Of a stretch of DNA of 64,000 nt, positions 41,861-56,221 are shown in pieces. The stretch's first letter is position 1. Every line of letters starts with the position of its first letter. The translations under genes and the position numbers were made by a program. The notes below the pieces were generated by a model. The model saw only the letters and a list, made by a program, of their open reading frames with translations, did no database searches and was not told where the DNA came from. This DNA is from Erwinia piriflorinigrans CFBP 5888 (GTDB taxonomy: Bacteria; Pseudomonadota; Gammaproteobacteria; Enterobacterales; Enterobacteriaceae), in contig NZ_CAHS01000015.1 of assembly GCF_001050515.1 (NCBI RefSeq), forward strand, positions 558,001 through 622,000. The letters run 5' to 3'.

Positions 41861-43174
41861 TCAGAATAAATCGTACTTTTTTGCCAGCTGCGCAAGGTTA
41901 TCGACCGTATCGTCAATCTGTTGGTATGTATGCCGCGCATTGACAATAAATCGTATGCGGCCGTCGTTTTCAGGCACCATAGGATAGGAGACAGGCACAG
42001 AGAAAATGCCTCTTTTGTAGAGTTCAAAACATATATTAAGTAATTTCTTCGTGTCATTAATATAGATCGGTATTATCGGCGTTTCGCTATTTCTTAAATC
42101 AAACCCTGACTTAATTAAGCGCTCGCGCATATAGGCTTTCTTTTGATGCAGCACGCTAATCACATCAGGATTGGTCTCAATGATCTCTAGTGAAGCGAGC
42201 ACCGCCGCTGCATCCGGGGGAGTGAAGCAAGCCTGAAACGCATACGCATTTGCACTCCACTGAAAATAGGAACTATAGCGCCGGGACATGGCGACGAAGC
42301 CGCCTAAAGAGGCGGTTGCTTTTGAAAACGTAGACGTAATGAAATCAACTTTATCTGTTACGCTCTCGCGGTAACACAAACCACGCCCGCCATCGCCGTA
42401 AATACCGAATGAGTGTGCTTCATCAACAAAAAGCAAAAAGTCGAAACGTTCTTTCAATTTGACAATTTCTGCCAGAGGGCAGATATCACCGCTCATTGAG
42501 TAGGCTGACTCGACCACAACGACCACTTTTCCCCGACAATTTTCTTTTGAGAACTCAAGTTTTCTTTTCAGGTCTTCTATCGAGTTATGAGCAAAGGAGA
42601 TCCATTTTCGCGCTGATGACAGTTTGATCCCGTCCCTGATTGATGCATGGCTTTCATCGTCAATAATAATGTGATCGTCTTTTGCGCATAGTGCTGCAAG
42701 CGTTCCCATATTGGCCGTGTAGCCCGTGGGGAATAACATCGTGGCTTCTTTACCCAACCATTGACTGATTTTATTTTCAATTTTTCGATGCAGAATATTC
42801 ATGCCACCTGAGACAGCAGAAGTGCCGCACCCCGTACCAAAATGGCGAACGGCTTCAACCACGCTCTCTATGACTTTCGGGTGTCTGTTCAGACCAAGAT
42901 ATAAATTTGTTGACCATACGGAACACTCCCTGGATGCTTCACCCAACTCCGTCGCTACCGTTGTTAATGCGTCACTTCCGCTACAGGTAAAGGTGTCAAA
43001 ACTGAATATACCGGCCGCAATTTGCTTATGACGAAGACTATCCATTTCTTGCGCTAAAACGTCCACATCAACTAAACCTGAACGTTTTAAATTCATCATA
43101 AGCGTTCCCGTGGTGTTACTATAAATGCCATCTCCCGTCTCTTCCTTAGGGGATATCTCGTTTAAATATGCCAT
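41861..43174 (-). CDS. PLP-dependent alpha-oxoamine synthase (serine palmitoyltransferase/KBL/CqsA superfamily)
   Basis: 437 aa. Fold-type I PLP enzyme that should condense an acyl thioester with an amino acid, with loss of CO2, to an alpha-aminoketone. Visible active-site features: NYLGL-like NLYLGLNRHP at 90-99, GTGCGTSAVSGG at 113-124, His176 in DDESHASIRDG (ring stacking), Asp251 and His254 in FVDEAHSFG, and the Schiff-base Lys285 in STFSKATASLGGF. The FSK..ASLGGF form is closer to serine palmitoyltransferase than to BioF or KBL. An N-terminal extension of about 55 residues precedes the core. No carrier-protein domain is fused. The ribosome site is weak. First gene of the operon; substrate unknown. 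Confidence 0.82.
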   Translation of the reverse strand: MAYLNEISPKEETGDGIYSNTTGTLMMNLKRSGLVDVDVLAQEMDSLRHKQIAAGIFSFDTFTCSGSDALTTVATELGEASRECSVWSTNLYLGLNRHPKVIESVVEAVRHFGTGCGTSAVSGGMNILHRKIENKISQWLGKEATMLFPTGYTANMGTLAALCAKDDHIIIDDESHASIRDGIKLSSARKWISFAHNSIEDLKRKLEFSKENCRGKVVVVVESAYSMSGDICPLAEIVKLKERFDFLLFVDEAHSFGIYGDGGRGLCYRESVTDKVDFITSTFSKATASLGGFVAMSRRYSSYFQWSANAYAFQACFTPPDAAAVLASLEIIETNPDVISVLHQKKAYMRERLIKSGFDLRNSETPIIPIYINDTKKLLNICFELYKRGIFSVPVSYPMVPENDGRIRFIVNARHTYQQIDDTVDNLAQLAKKYDLF

Positions 43175-43910
43175 GTGCTTGCCCGTCTAATTAAAATACG
43201 TGAAATTTCATTCATCTTCTTCGGGTAGCTCACTCGCTCTCCCAAAAAAAGATATGTCTTCGTAGGCTAAAGATGTAAAAATCTATCTCATCGAGACAAA
43301 TGAATAAATTATAATTTTTCTATCGCTGCTACTAAAAAAAAGATAATGACAGACACGCCTCCTGTCTAAAAAAGGAAGTCAGAGCATTAAGTAAACCATG
43401 CAAAAAGAGCACTCTAATTATACGTAAAGGCACTGATAAAACGACTAGATCCCGGATTGAATAGGATCACTCCTAAAGTGTTTAAATCAAAACTAGAGCA
43501 ATATCCCGGTCGCTTCAAGCCATTTTTTATTTTATTTTTTTTAAAATGTAACAACGAATTTTTTTCGATATTTAATTCATAACAGGGCGTTATTTTTATT
43601 TCTCTCTTATGCTAACCTCACAATATAAATAATTAACGCATCAAATCTTATTTAAAGACAATTAATAAAAGAGATGTCAGACAGTTAGCGTAAGCAGCAG
43701 GGGGAATGAGAAAAGATAATTTATTTATCGAAATAACTCAGGTCATATGCGGTCAAAAAGGAGAATATCTTGACGCCGGGGGTTTCATTGGCATTAGCAT
43801 TGGCACAAGAATGCAAGCCAGATAATGCATTCGCCGTGCGACCAGAGCTTCGCTCTTCGCTACACGGCGAACTGGGTAGAGGGTCTGTTTGAGTATCTAA
43901 TGACATGCTT
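43175..43910. other. AT-rich non-coding region with a hairpin, upstream of the accessory operon
   Basis: About 735 bp with no gene that can be supported; very AT-rich from 43200 to 43720. It should contain the operon promoter on the minus strand. Open frames overlapping yeeZ here have no ribosome site and shadow the real gene. Close to yeeZ lies the strong hairpin described separately. Confidence 0.6.
43830..43871. repeat. Nested imperfect palindrome (REP-like hairpin or terminator) downstream of yeeZ
   Basis: Outer arms TTCGCCGTG and CACGGCGAA pair over 9 bp; inside, AGAGC and GCTCT pair around TTC. The element is GC-rich within AT-rich DNA, about 40 bp past the yeeZ stop. No T tract follows on the yeeZ strand, so it looks more like a REP-type dyad or structured RNA than a standard terminator. 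Confidence 0.5.
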
Positions 43911-44738
43911 TCACGACAGCGGCATCCGCGCCGGATCCGGATAGCGATAGGCAAATCCCAGCTCACGACAAATTTTGCTGCCGTCGATGAGCTTACCCTG
44001 ATTTTGGCTGTCATCGGCGAGGAAGGTCGGCGGCGTCAGCCCCAGCTGATTAGCCACCTGCGGATAGAACTGATTGCGCGCCGGATGTTGTGGAGCGCTC
44101 AGGTTATAGATATGCCCCCCCTCCGGCGTCTGCAACAACAGGGTTATTGCAGCGATCACATCGTCAAGATGCACCAGGTTCACGCCCTGAAACCCGTTAG
44201 CCAGATCGGTTTTACCGGCAAGGAAGCGTCCCGGATGGCGTTTAGGGCCAACCAGACCGGACAGGCGCAGAATATCAACCGCTGTGCCAGGCAGATTATG
44301 CAGCCAGCACTCCAGCTCCTCTAATGTGCGTCCCGCCACGCTGACCGGTGCCAGCGGCGTGCTCTCACAGGTATTGCCGGAGTGGTCACCGTATACTGAT
44401 GTCGAACTGGTGAAGATCATACGCGGTATGTGATACGCCAGCGCACTGTCCACCAGCTGCTGCACGGCACTCAGGTAGTTCCCTCCCCCTGTGGCAGTAC
44501 GGCTGGCAGGTAAGGTTATCACCAGCGCATCCACGTCAAGTAACGCCTCAAGATCTTCAGCCTCACATTCCAGTTCCGGCGTCAGATTGAGTAAATATCC
44601 GTCGATGCCGCTCATTCTCGCCGCATCGACCCCATCCCGGCTGGTTTTACTGCCGGTGACCCGCCACCCTGCCGCCGTTAGCGACATCGCCAGCGGCATT
44701 CCCAACCATCCCAGTCCAACAATGGCGACTCGTTTCAT
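43911..44738 (-). CDS. yeeZ: NAD-dependent epimerase/dehydratase-like protein YeeZ
   Basis: 275 aa. Short-chain dehydrogenase-like atypical SDR: KRVAIVGLGWLGMPLAMSL gives the NAD(P) motif, then ALVITLPASRTATGGGNYL, MIFTSSTSVYGDHSGN with the YGD of the active region, LRLSGLVGPKRHPGRFLAG and VNLVHLDDVIAAI. It matches E. coli YeeZ and keeps its position beside hisL. The reaction is not established. Confidence 0.92.
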   Translation of the reverse strand: MKRVAIVGLGWLGMPLAMSLTAAGWRVTGSKTSRDGVDAARMSGIDGYLLNLTPELECEAEDLEALLDVDALVITLPASRTATGGGNYLSAVQQLVDSALAYHIPRMIFTSSTSVYGDHSGNTCESTPLAPVSVAGRTLEELECWLHNLPGTAVDILRLSGLVGPKRHPGRFLAGKTDLANGFQGVNLVHLDDVIAAITLLLQTPEGGHIYNLSAPQHPARNQFYPQVANQLGLTPPTFLADDSQNQGKLIDGSKICRELGFAYRYPDPARMPLS

Positions 44739-44846
44739 GCTTTAGCTCCCGTCAATACAGCCGTTAATCTTTCAAGGCTACGTCAGGCTCAGACCAGAGA
44801 CAACCGCCCGTTGATAAGAGAATCTTTCAACATTGACAAAAAAGGG

Positions 44847-44875
44847 TTGCGCGCCACGCTCAACCCGGTTAGGTT
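44847..44875 (+). promoter_or_regulatory. his operon promoter
   Basis: TTGCGC at 44847-44852 and TAGGTT at 44870-44875 with a 17-bp spacer. The E. coli/Salmonella his promoter likewise uses a TTGCTT-like -35 and TAGGTT as -10. Transcription would begin about 35 nt before hisL. A TTGACA at 44833 has no well-placed partner. Confidence 0.65.
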
Positions 44876-44916
44876 ATTTCTTACGATATGAATATCCATT
44901 CATCCAAGAGAATTTT

Positions 44917-44964
44917 ATGACACGCGTTCAGTTCAACCATCATCACCACCATCACCCTGGCTAG
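44917..44964 (+). CDS. hisL: his operon leader peptide
   Basis: A 15-residue peptide, MTRVQFNHHHHHHPG, with six consecutive histidine codons (44938-44955) after an AAGAGAATTTT ribosome region. Ribosome stalling at these codons when His-tRNA is scarce prevents formation of the attenuator 60 nt downstream. The E. coli leader has seven His codons. Confidence 0.97.
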   Translation: MTRVQFNHHHHHHPG

Positions 44965-45026
44965 TCTTTCAGGCGATGTGTGCTGGAAGACGTTCAGGAT
45001 CTTCCAGCGGTGCAGAACGCAAACTC

Positions 45027-45062
45027 AGCCCCCGGAAGATCGCCTTCCGGGGGCTTTTTTTT
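45027..45062 (+). terminator. his attenuator
   Basis: AGCCCCCGGAAG and CTTCCGGGGGCT form a perfect 12-bp stem with a 5-nt loop, followed by eight T. It lies between hisL and hisG and acts as the attenuator; the preceding stretch CGTTCAGGATCTTCCAGCGG can pair to form the alternative antiterminator. Confidence 0.95.
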
Positions 45063-45130
45063 GGCCCTGATAGATGAACAACGCTGGCTTATAACGATAA
45101 ACGCAGACAGGAAAAGAGGATTGACCACCG

Positions 45131-46030
45131 ATGTTAGATAATACCCGTTTACGCATAGCTATGCAGAAATCAGGCCGTTTAAGCGATGAGTCACGCGAAT
45201 TGCTCGCACGCTGCGGTATCAAGATCAACCTCCAACAGCAGCGTCTTATCGCCTTTGCTGAAAACATGCCGATTGATATTTTACGGGTGCGCGATGACGA
45301 TATTCCGGGGCTGGTCATGGACGGCGTGGTTGATCTGGGGATTATCGGTGAAAACGTGCTGGAAGAAGAACTGCTGACCCGCCGCGCCCAAGGCGAAGAC
45401 CCGCGCTACCAGACGCTGCGTCGCCTCGATTTTGGCGGCTGCCGCCTGTCGCTGGCAATGTCCGTAGACGATGAATACAGCGGCCCACAGTGTTTACAAA
45501 ATGCGCGCATTGCCACCTCGTATCCGCACCTGCTGAAAAAGTATCTTGATGAACAGCGTGTCAGCTTCAAGTCCTGCCTGCTGAACGGTTCCGTTGAGGT
45601 CGCACCGCGTGCCGGGCTGGCCGACGCCATCTGTGATCTGGTCTCGACCGGTGCCACGCTGGAAGCCAACGGCCTGCGCGAAGTGGAGGTGATTTATCGT
45701 TCGAAAGCCTGTCTGATCCAGCGTGATGGCGAAATGCCGGCGAATAAGCAGCTGCTGATTGACAAGCTGTTGACGCGTATCCAGGGGGTTATTCAGGCGC
45801 GTGAATCCAAATACATCATGCTGCACGCCCCCAGCGAACGTCTGGAAGAGATCATCACCCTGCTGCCGGGTGCAGAACGTCCTACCGTGCTGCCGCTGGC
45901 CGGTGACAAGAGCCGCGTCGCTATGCACATGGTCAGCAGCGAGACGCTGTTCTGGGAAACCATGGAAAAACTCAAGGCGCTGGGTGCCAGCTCCATTCTG
46001 GTGCTGCCTATTGAGAAGATGATGGAGTAA
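45131..46030 (+). CDS. hisG: ATP phosphoribosyltransferase
   Basis: 299 aa, the same length as E. coli HisG (long form). It catalyses the first, feedback-inhibited step of histidine synthesis, ATP + PRPP to phosphoribosyl-ATP. Visible features: [29 protein letters not shown], the PRPP loop [14 protein letters not shown] and the C-terminal regulatory ACT-like domain ([30 protein letters not shown]). First structural gene after the attenuator. Confidence 0.98.
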   Translation: MLDNTRLRIAMQKSGRLSDESRELLARCGIKINLQQQRLIAFAENMPIDILRVRDDDIPGLVMDGVVDLGIIGENVLEEELLTRRAQGEDPRYQTLRRLDFGGCRLSLAMSVDDEYSGPQCLQNARIATSYPHLLKKYLDEQRVSFKSCLLNGSVEVAPRAGLADAICDLVSTGATLEANGLREVEVIYRSKACLIQRDGEMPANKQLLIDKLLTRIQGVIQARESKYIMLHAPSERLEEIITLLPGAERPTVLPLAGDKSRVAMHMVSSETLFWETMEKLKALGASSILVLPIEKMME

Positions 46031-46034
46031 GACG

Positions 46035-51577
<5,543 letters not shown>

Positions 51578-51584
<7 letters not shown>

Positions 51585-52189
51585 CAGAACAACAGCTGTC
51601 CCAGCTGGACTGGGAAAAAACTGACGGCATGATGCCGGCCATTGTGCAACACGCCGTTTCTGGCGAAGTATTGATGCACGGCTATATGAATCAGCAGGCG
51701 CTGACCACCACGCTGACCAGCGGTAAGGTCACTTTCTGGTCGCGCACCAAACAGCGTCTGTGGACTAAGGGAGAAACCTCGCAACATTTTTTGCATGTGG
51801 TCAGTATCACCCCGGACTGTGACAACGATACGCTGCTAATACTGGCGCAACCGGCGGGTGCAACCTGCCATCTCGGCACGTCGAGCTGCTTCTCACCGGC
51901 GGCAGCCGACTGGACGTTCCTCTATCAACTGGAACAGATTCTGGCAGAGCGTAAGCATGCCGATCCGGAGAGTTCCTACACCGCCCGCCTGTATGCCAGC
52001 GGGACCAAGCGCATCGCGCAGAAAGTGGGCGAAGAAGGGGTAGAAACCGCGCTGGCAGCCACGGTTAACGACCGCGAGGAGCTCACCAATGAAGCCGCCG
52101 ATCTGGTCTATCATCTTCTGGTGCTGTTACAGGATCAAAACCTGAATCTGTCGGCGGTGATCGATAATCTGCGTCAGCGCCATAAATAG
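51578..52189 (+). CDS. hisI: Phosphoribosyl-AMP cyclohydrolase/phosphoribosyl-ATP pyrophosphatase
   Basis: 203 aa from a GTG at 51578 ([17 protein letters not shown] aligns with E. coli). The N-terminal cyclohydrolase has [26 protein letters not shown] metal ligands and [12 protein letters not shown]. The C-terminal all-helical pyrophosphatase has [23 protein letters not shown] and [14 protein letters not shown]. Last gene of the operon; it catalyses steps two and three of the pathway. Confidence 0.98.
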
Positions 52190-52206
52190 CCAACGTCACT
52201 TATCTC

Positions 52207-52228
52207 AGGCCGGTTATCCGGCCTTTTT
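52207..52228 (+). terminator. his operon terminator
   Basis: AGGCCGG, a 4-nt loop, CCGGCCT and TTTT, 18 nt after the hisI stop codon. Confidence 0.9.
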
Positions 52229-52244
52229 GCATTCAGGAGCCACC

Positions 52245-52721
52245 ATGAGCACATTTGAAAAACTGACCGCCCTGCTCGACCAGCATCAGGCGCGTTATCA
52301 GGTGATGGAACATCAAGCCACGGGAAAATGTGACGAGGTGGCGGCAATCCGTGGCACCGAGCTGGGTCAGGGAGCGAAAGCGTTGGTGTGCCATGTCAAG
52401 GGAAACGGGGTGAAACAGCATGTGCTGGCGGTACTGCCGGCTGATAAGCAGGCTAATCTTGCCCAGCTGGCCCAGGCGCTGGGCGGTACCCGAGCCTCGC
52501 TGGCCAGCCCGGCTGAAGTCGATAACTTAACCGGCTGCGTGTTTGGTGCTATCCCCCCTTTCAGTTTTCATCCTCATCTGTTGCTGGTGGCCGATCCCAG
52601 CCTGTTCAGCCGCTATCAGGAACTGGCGTTCAATGCCGGACTGCTGGAAAAATCGATGATACTCGATACTGACGATTACCGGCGTATCAGCACGCCACGA
52701 CTGGTTGATTTTACCCGCTAG
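52245..52721 (+). CDS. yeaK: YbaK/YeaK-type mischarged aminoacyl-tRNA deacylase
   Basis: 158 aa from the ATG at 52245 with CAGGAG upstream. It follows E. coli YeaK closely: EHQATGKCDEVAAIRGTELGQGAKALVCHVKGNG, the loop GGTRASLASPAEVDNLTGCVFGAIPPFSFHPHL and NAGLLEKSMILDTDDY. The family shares the ProRS INS editing fold and hydrolyses mischarged aminoacyl-tRNAs in trans; for E. coli YeaK mischarged Thr-tRNA hydrolysis has been reported. It begins 55 bp after hisI behind a terminator, so it is likely a separate transcript. The location next to his differs from E. coli. Confidence 0.87.
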   Translation: MSTFEKLTALLDQHQARYQVMEHQATGKCDEVAAIRGTELGQGAKALVCHVKGNGVKQHVLAVLPADKQANLAQLAQALGGTRASLASPAEVDNLTGCVFGAIPPFSFHPHLLLVADPSLFSRYQELAFNAGLLEKSMILDTDDYRRISTPRLVDFTR

Positions 52722-52796
52722 CGCTTTGCCACTTCACATCCCCACCTGGAGAAGGTAACTTTTTGCACTCGTTGAAATAATAAAATGAAGGGACTA

Positions 52797-53591
52797 ATGA
52801 AAAAAAATAATCTGGCAACTTTCTGTAAGCTGGCCGCGCTGGCGCTGATGGCAGGCTGTAGTCTGGCTGCCCAGGCAAAAATTGAACAGGTGCGTTTCGC
52901 CGTGGACCCGACCTATCCACCGTTTGAATCTAAAACGCCTAAGGGCGAGCTGGTCGGATTTGATATCGACCTCGGCAATGCGTTGTGCACGCAGATGCAG
53001 GCTAAATGCGTCTGGGTGGAAAGCCAGTTTGATGGCATGATCCCGGCGCTTAAAGCGCGCAAATTTGACGCGATCCTCTCCGATATGGGCATTACCGAAG
53101 AGCGCCTGAAGCAGATTAACTTTACCGTGCCGCTGTACGATACTCACACCCAGCTGATCGCGCGTAAAGGCTCCGGCCTGCTGCCCACCGCAGCATCGCT
53201 GAAAGGCAAAAACGTGGGTGTGCAGCAGGGTACGGTACAAGAACGCTACGCGCTGGCAAAATGGCAGCCGCACGGCGTTAACGTGGTCGCGTATGGCGAC
53301 CAGGCCCTGGTCGAAAACGATCTGGTTTCAGGCCGCCTCGACGTGGTATTTACCGATGCGGCCCAGGCAGCAATTGGCTTCCTGAAACGCCCACAGGGGC
53401 AGGACTTCGAACTGGCTGGCCCGATAGTAGAAGATCCGATTATTGGACCGGGCACGGCAATTGGCCTGCGCAAGGGGGATGAAGAGCTAAAATCCGCACT
53501 TGATAACGCCTTTGTCGATATCAAGAAGAACGGCACCTTTGATCGTATCCAGAAGAAATATTTCGCCACGGATATTTCCATTAAGCAGTAA
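52797..53591 (+). CDS. Amino-acid ABC transporter substrate-binding protein (SBP_bac_3)
   Basis: 264 aa from the ATG at 52797; an ATG at 52785 is the alternative. The signal peptide ends in AQA-K, but an LMAGC within it could also be read as a lipobox. Family features: VRFAVDPTYPPFESKTPKGELVGFDIDLGNALC, WVESQFDGMIPALKARKFDAILSDMGITEERL, NVGVQQGTVQERYA and GTAIGLRKGDEELKSALDNAF. It resembles the Lys/Arg/Orn or His binders ArgT, HisJ and ArtJ. No permease or ATPase gene is adjacent, so it must share a transporter encoded elsewhere. The next gene is a desuccinylase-like hydrolase 57 bp downstream. Confidence 0.88.
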   Translation: MKKNNLATFCKLAALALMAGCSLAAQAKIEQVRFAVDPTYPPFESKTPKGELVGFDIDLGNALCTQMQAKCVWVESQFDGMIPALKARKFDAILSDMGITEERLKQINFTVPLYDTHTQLIARKGSGLLPTAASLKGKNVGVQQGTVQERYALAKWQPHGVNVVAYGDQALVENDLVSGRLDVVFTDAAQAAIGFLKRPQGQDFELAGPIVEDPIIGPGTAIGLRKGDEELKSALDNAFVDIKKNGTFDRIQKKYFATDISIKQ

Positions 53592-53596
53592 CTTCC

Positions 53597-53620
53597 CGGC
53601 CGTACCTGTCGGTACGGCCG
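53597..53620. terminator. GC-rich hairpin between the binding-protein and hydrolase genes
   Basis: CGGCCGTACC and GGTACGGCCG form a 10-bp perfect stem with a TGTC loop, then TTCTCCCTTT. It may stop or attenuate transcription or stabilise the upstream 3' end, giving more binding protein than hydrolase. Confidence 0.55.
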
Positions 53621-53648
53621 TTCTCCCTTTGCAGACGGTGAGTCCATC

Positions 53649-54764
53649 ATGCAACAACGCCATCATCCTTTGTTGAGCGCTTCGCCGGGCACCCGACGAG
53701 AGATCACCAGCTATCATTTTGGTCCAGAATCTTCACGTCAGGTTTACATCCAGGCCGCACTGCACGGCGATGAACTGCCCGGCATGGCGGTCGCTTGGTA
53801 TCTGAAAAATAAATTAAGGGCACTGGAAGCCGCAGATCGTGTCTGTTCTCAAATCACCCTGGTGCCGGTGGCGAATCCGATTGCTCTCGGCCAGCATTGG
53901 CACGGCACCCATCTTGGACGTTTTGATACGGCTTCCGGGCAGGATTTTAACCGCCAGTTCCCGGCGATCGGCCAGCCGCTGGCCGATACCGTGGCTCCAC
54001 TGCTGACGCAGGACGTGCAGCATAATCTGCGGATTATCCGCCGGGCCATCAGCGACTGGTTTACCCGACAGTGTGCAACCACTGAACTCCAGTCGCAGCG
54101 TTACATCCTGATGGAGATGGCGTGCCAGGCCGATCTGATGATTGACCTTCACTGTGACTGGGAGGCGCTAACGCACCTCTACACCACACCGCAGGCCTGG
54201 CCGGCGATTGAACCGCTGGCGCGTTATCTGGGCAGTGAGGTACAGCTAATCGCTGACGTCTCTGGCGGTGAACCCTTTGACGAAGCCTGCCGAGAACCCT
54301 GGAACGTTCTACAGCATGAACTGGGCGCAAGTTTCCCGCTGCCTCAGGGGCTTCAGCCGGTTACACTGGAGCTGCGCGGAGTACGAGATGTAAGCCATCA
54401 GCAGGCAGAGCAGGATGCAGATGCGATTATTCACTCATTGGCACAGGCTGGCTATCTGTCCATTCCCCCTGCTCCTCTTCCACCGCTATTAAACCCAGCC
54501 GTTCCGCTGGCAGGTTGCGAATACCTTAGCGCTCCCCATGCCGGAGTGATACTCCATCGTCGTGATATAGGAGAATGGATCAATCCCGGAGAAGTGGTGG
54601 CTGATATTCTCGACCCGATCGACGATCGGATGACGCCGCTGGTGGCAGAATTTGGCGGCAGGCTGTATGCACGCCACTGGGTACGATTCGCCACGGCGGG
54701 GATGCTGGTGAGCAGGCTGGCAGGGAATGAGGCCAGCAGAAGCGGAAACTTACTGGTGCCCTGA
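53649..54764 (+). CDS. Succinylglutamate desuccinylase/aspartoacylase family zinc hydrolase
   Basis: 371 aa. M14-like zinc amidohydrolase of the AstE/AspA group: YIQAALHGDELPGMAVAWYL supplies the first His and Glu ligands (HGDE), PVANPIALGQ and DFNRQFPAIG form the pocket, and MIDLHCDWEALTH supplies the second His; a later LELRGVRDVSHQQAE holds the likely catalytic Glu. The C-terminal beta domain ends the chain. AstE acts in arginine catabolism and AspA deacylates N-acetylaspartate; many relatives deacylate other N-acyl amino acids. Pairing with a periplasmic amino-acid binder suggests scavenging of an N-acylated amino acid or dipeptide. No ast operon is present here. Confidence 0.82.
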   Translation: MQQRHHPLLSASPGTRREITSYHFGPESSRQVYIQAALHGDELPGMAVAWYLKNKLRALEAADRVCSQITLVPVANPIALGQHWHGTHLGRFDTASGQDFNRQFPAIGQPLADTVAPLLTQDVQHNLRIIRRAISDWFTRQCATTELQSQRYILMEMACQADLMIDLHCDWEALTHLYTTPQAWPAIEPLARYLGSEVQLIADVSGGEPFDEACREPWNVLQHELGASFPLPQGLQPVTLELRGVRDVSHQQAEQDADAIIHSLAQAGYLSIPPAPLPPLLNPAVPLAGCEYLSAPHAGVILHRRDIGEWINPGEVVADILDPIDDRMTPLVAEFGGRLYARHWVRFATAGMLVSRLAGNEASRSGNLLVP

Positions 54765-54769
54765 CGCAA

Positions 54770-54795
54770 AAAAGGCTTCCCGAAGGAAGCCTTTT
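54770..54795. terminator. Bidirectional terminator between the hydrolase gene and gnd
   Basis: AAAAGGCTTCC, CGAA, GGAAGCCTTTT: an 11-bp stem with A and T tracts on both sides between convergent genes. Confidence 0.92.
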
Positions 54796-54814
54796 GTATG
54801 TCATGCAGCAGAAA

Positions 54815-56221
54815 TTAATCCAGCCATTCCGTGTGGAACACGCCGTCTTTGTCGGTGCGCTTGTAGGTGTGAGCACCGAAGTAGTCGCGCTGCGCCTGAA
54901 TCAGGTTCGCAGGCAGTACCGCTGAACGGTAGCTGTCATAGTACGCGATAGCCGCAGAGAAGGTCGGCGTCGGGATACCGTTCTGCACCGCATAAGCCAC
55001 CACGTCACGCAGCGCCTGCTGGTACTCATCGGCGATGTTTTTGAAGTAAGGAGCCAACAGCAGGTTCGCAATCTCGGCATTATCTTCGTAAGCATCGGTG
55101 ATTTTCTGCAGGAACTGAGCACGGATGATACAACCGGCACGGAAAATCTTGGCGATTTCGCCGTAGTTGAGATCCCAGTTGTTCTCAGTTGAGGCGGCTT
55201 TCAACTGTGAGAAGCCCTGAGCGTAAGAAACGATTTTGCCAAGATAGAGCGCACGACGCACTTTCTCGACGAACTCGGCTTTATCACCGCTGAAGGTCTG
55301 CACTGAAGGGCCGGACAGCACCTTAGAAGCCGCAACGCGCTGGGTTTTCAACGAGGAGAGGTAACGGGCAAACACGGATTCAGTGATCAGTGACAGCGGT
55401 TCGCCAAGATCCAACGAGCTCTGGCTGGTCCACTTACCGGTGCCTTTGTTCGCCGCTTCATCCAGAATCACATCAACCAGGTAGTTACCCTCTTCGTCTT
55501 TCTTGGTGAAGATATCTTTGGTGATGTCAATCAGATAGCTGCTCAGCTCGCCTTCGTTCCACTCGCTGAAGGTCTTAGCCAGATCTTCATTGCTCAGGTT
55601 CAGCGCGCCTTTCAACAGAGAATAGGCTTCAGCAATCAGCTGCATATCGCCGTATTCAATGCCATTGTGCACCATTTTAACATAGTGACCCGCACCGTCC
55701 GGTCCCATATAAGCGACGCACGGCTCACCTTCTGCAACGGCCGCAATCTCGGTTAGGATTGGCGCAACCAGCTGGTAAGCTTCTTTCTGACCGCCAGGCA
55801 TGATTGAAGGGCCTTTCAGTGCGCCCTCTTCGCCACCGGAAACACCGGTACCGATGAAATTGAAGCCCTGCGCAGACAGCTCGCGGTTACGACGAATGGT
55901 ATCTTTATAGAAGGTATTACCCCCATCAATCAGGATATCGCCTTTATCAAGATGGGGGGTCAGAGATGCAATTGTTTTGTCGGTCGCTTCACCCGCCTGC
56001 ACCATCAGCAGGATACGGCGTGGTTTTTCCAGAGAGCTAACAAACTCTTCAACGGTGTAATGTGGTACCAGCTTCTTACCGGAATTCTCTGCGACGACTT
56101 CATCGGTTTTTTCGCGTGAGCGGTTGAAGATAGAGACTGAGTAGCCGCGGCTCTCAATGTTGAGAGCCAGATTACGGCCCATTACCGCCATACCTACAAC
56201 GCCGATCTGTTGCTTGGACAT
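54815..56221 (-). CDS. gnd: 6-phosphogluconate dehydrogenase, decarboxylating
   Basis: 468 aa, the same length as E. coli Gnd. Oxidises 6-phosphogluconate to ribulose 5-phosphate and CO2 with NADP in the pentose phosphate pathway. Features: [29 protein letters not shown], the substrate loop [21 protein letters not shown], catalytic [15 protein letters not shown] (Lys and Asn) and the C-terminal tail [18 protein letters not shown]. It conventionally borders O-antigen loci in enterobacteria, as here. Confidence 0.98.
   Translation of the reverse strand: MSKQQIGVVGMAVMGRNLALNIESRGYSVSIFNRSREKTDEVVAENSGKKLVPHYTVEEFVSSLEKPRRILLMVQAGEATDKTIASLTPHLDKGDILIDGGNTFYKDTIRRNRELSAQGFNFIGTGVSGGEEGALKGPSIMPGGQKEAYQLVAPILTEIAAVAEGEPCVAYMGPDGAGHYVKMVHNGIEYGDMQLIAEAYSLLKGALNLSNEDLAKTFSEWNEGELSSYLIDITKDIFTKKDEEGNYLVDVILDEAANKGTGKWTSQSSLDLGEPLSLITESVFARYLSSLKTQRVAASKVLSGPSVQTFSGDKAEFVEKVRRALYLGKIVSYAQGFSQLKAASTENNWDLNYGEIAKIFRAGCIIRAQFLQKITDAYEDNAEIANLLLAPYFKNIADEYQQALRDVVAYAVQNGIPTPTFSAAIAYYDSYRSAVLPANLIQAQRDYFGAHTYKRTDKDGVFHTEWLD

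Noticed and set aside
43721..44014. 97-codon open frame on the minus strand overlapping yeeZ
   Set aside because: It overlaps the conserved yeeZ gene out of frame, has no ribosome site, and its middle translates the hairpin region; treated as a shadow frame.
44917..44964. The six-histidine peptide as an artificial His tag
   Set aside because: Position, sequence context, following attenuator and hisG identify it as the natural hisL leader.
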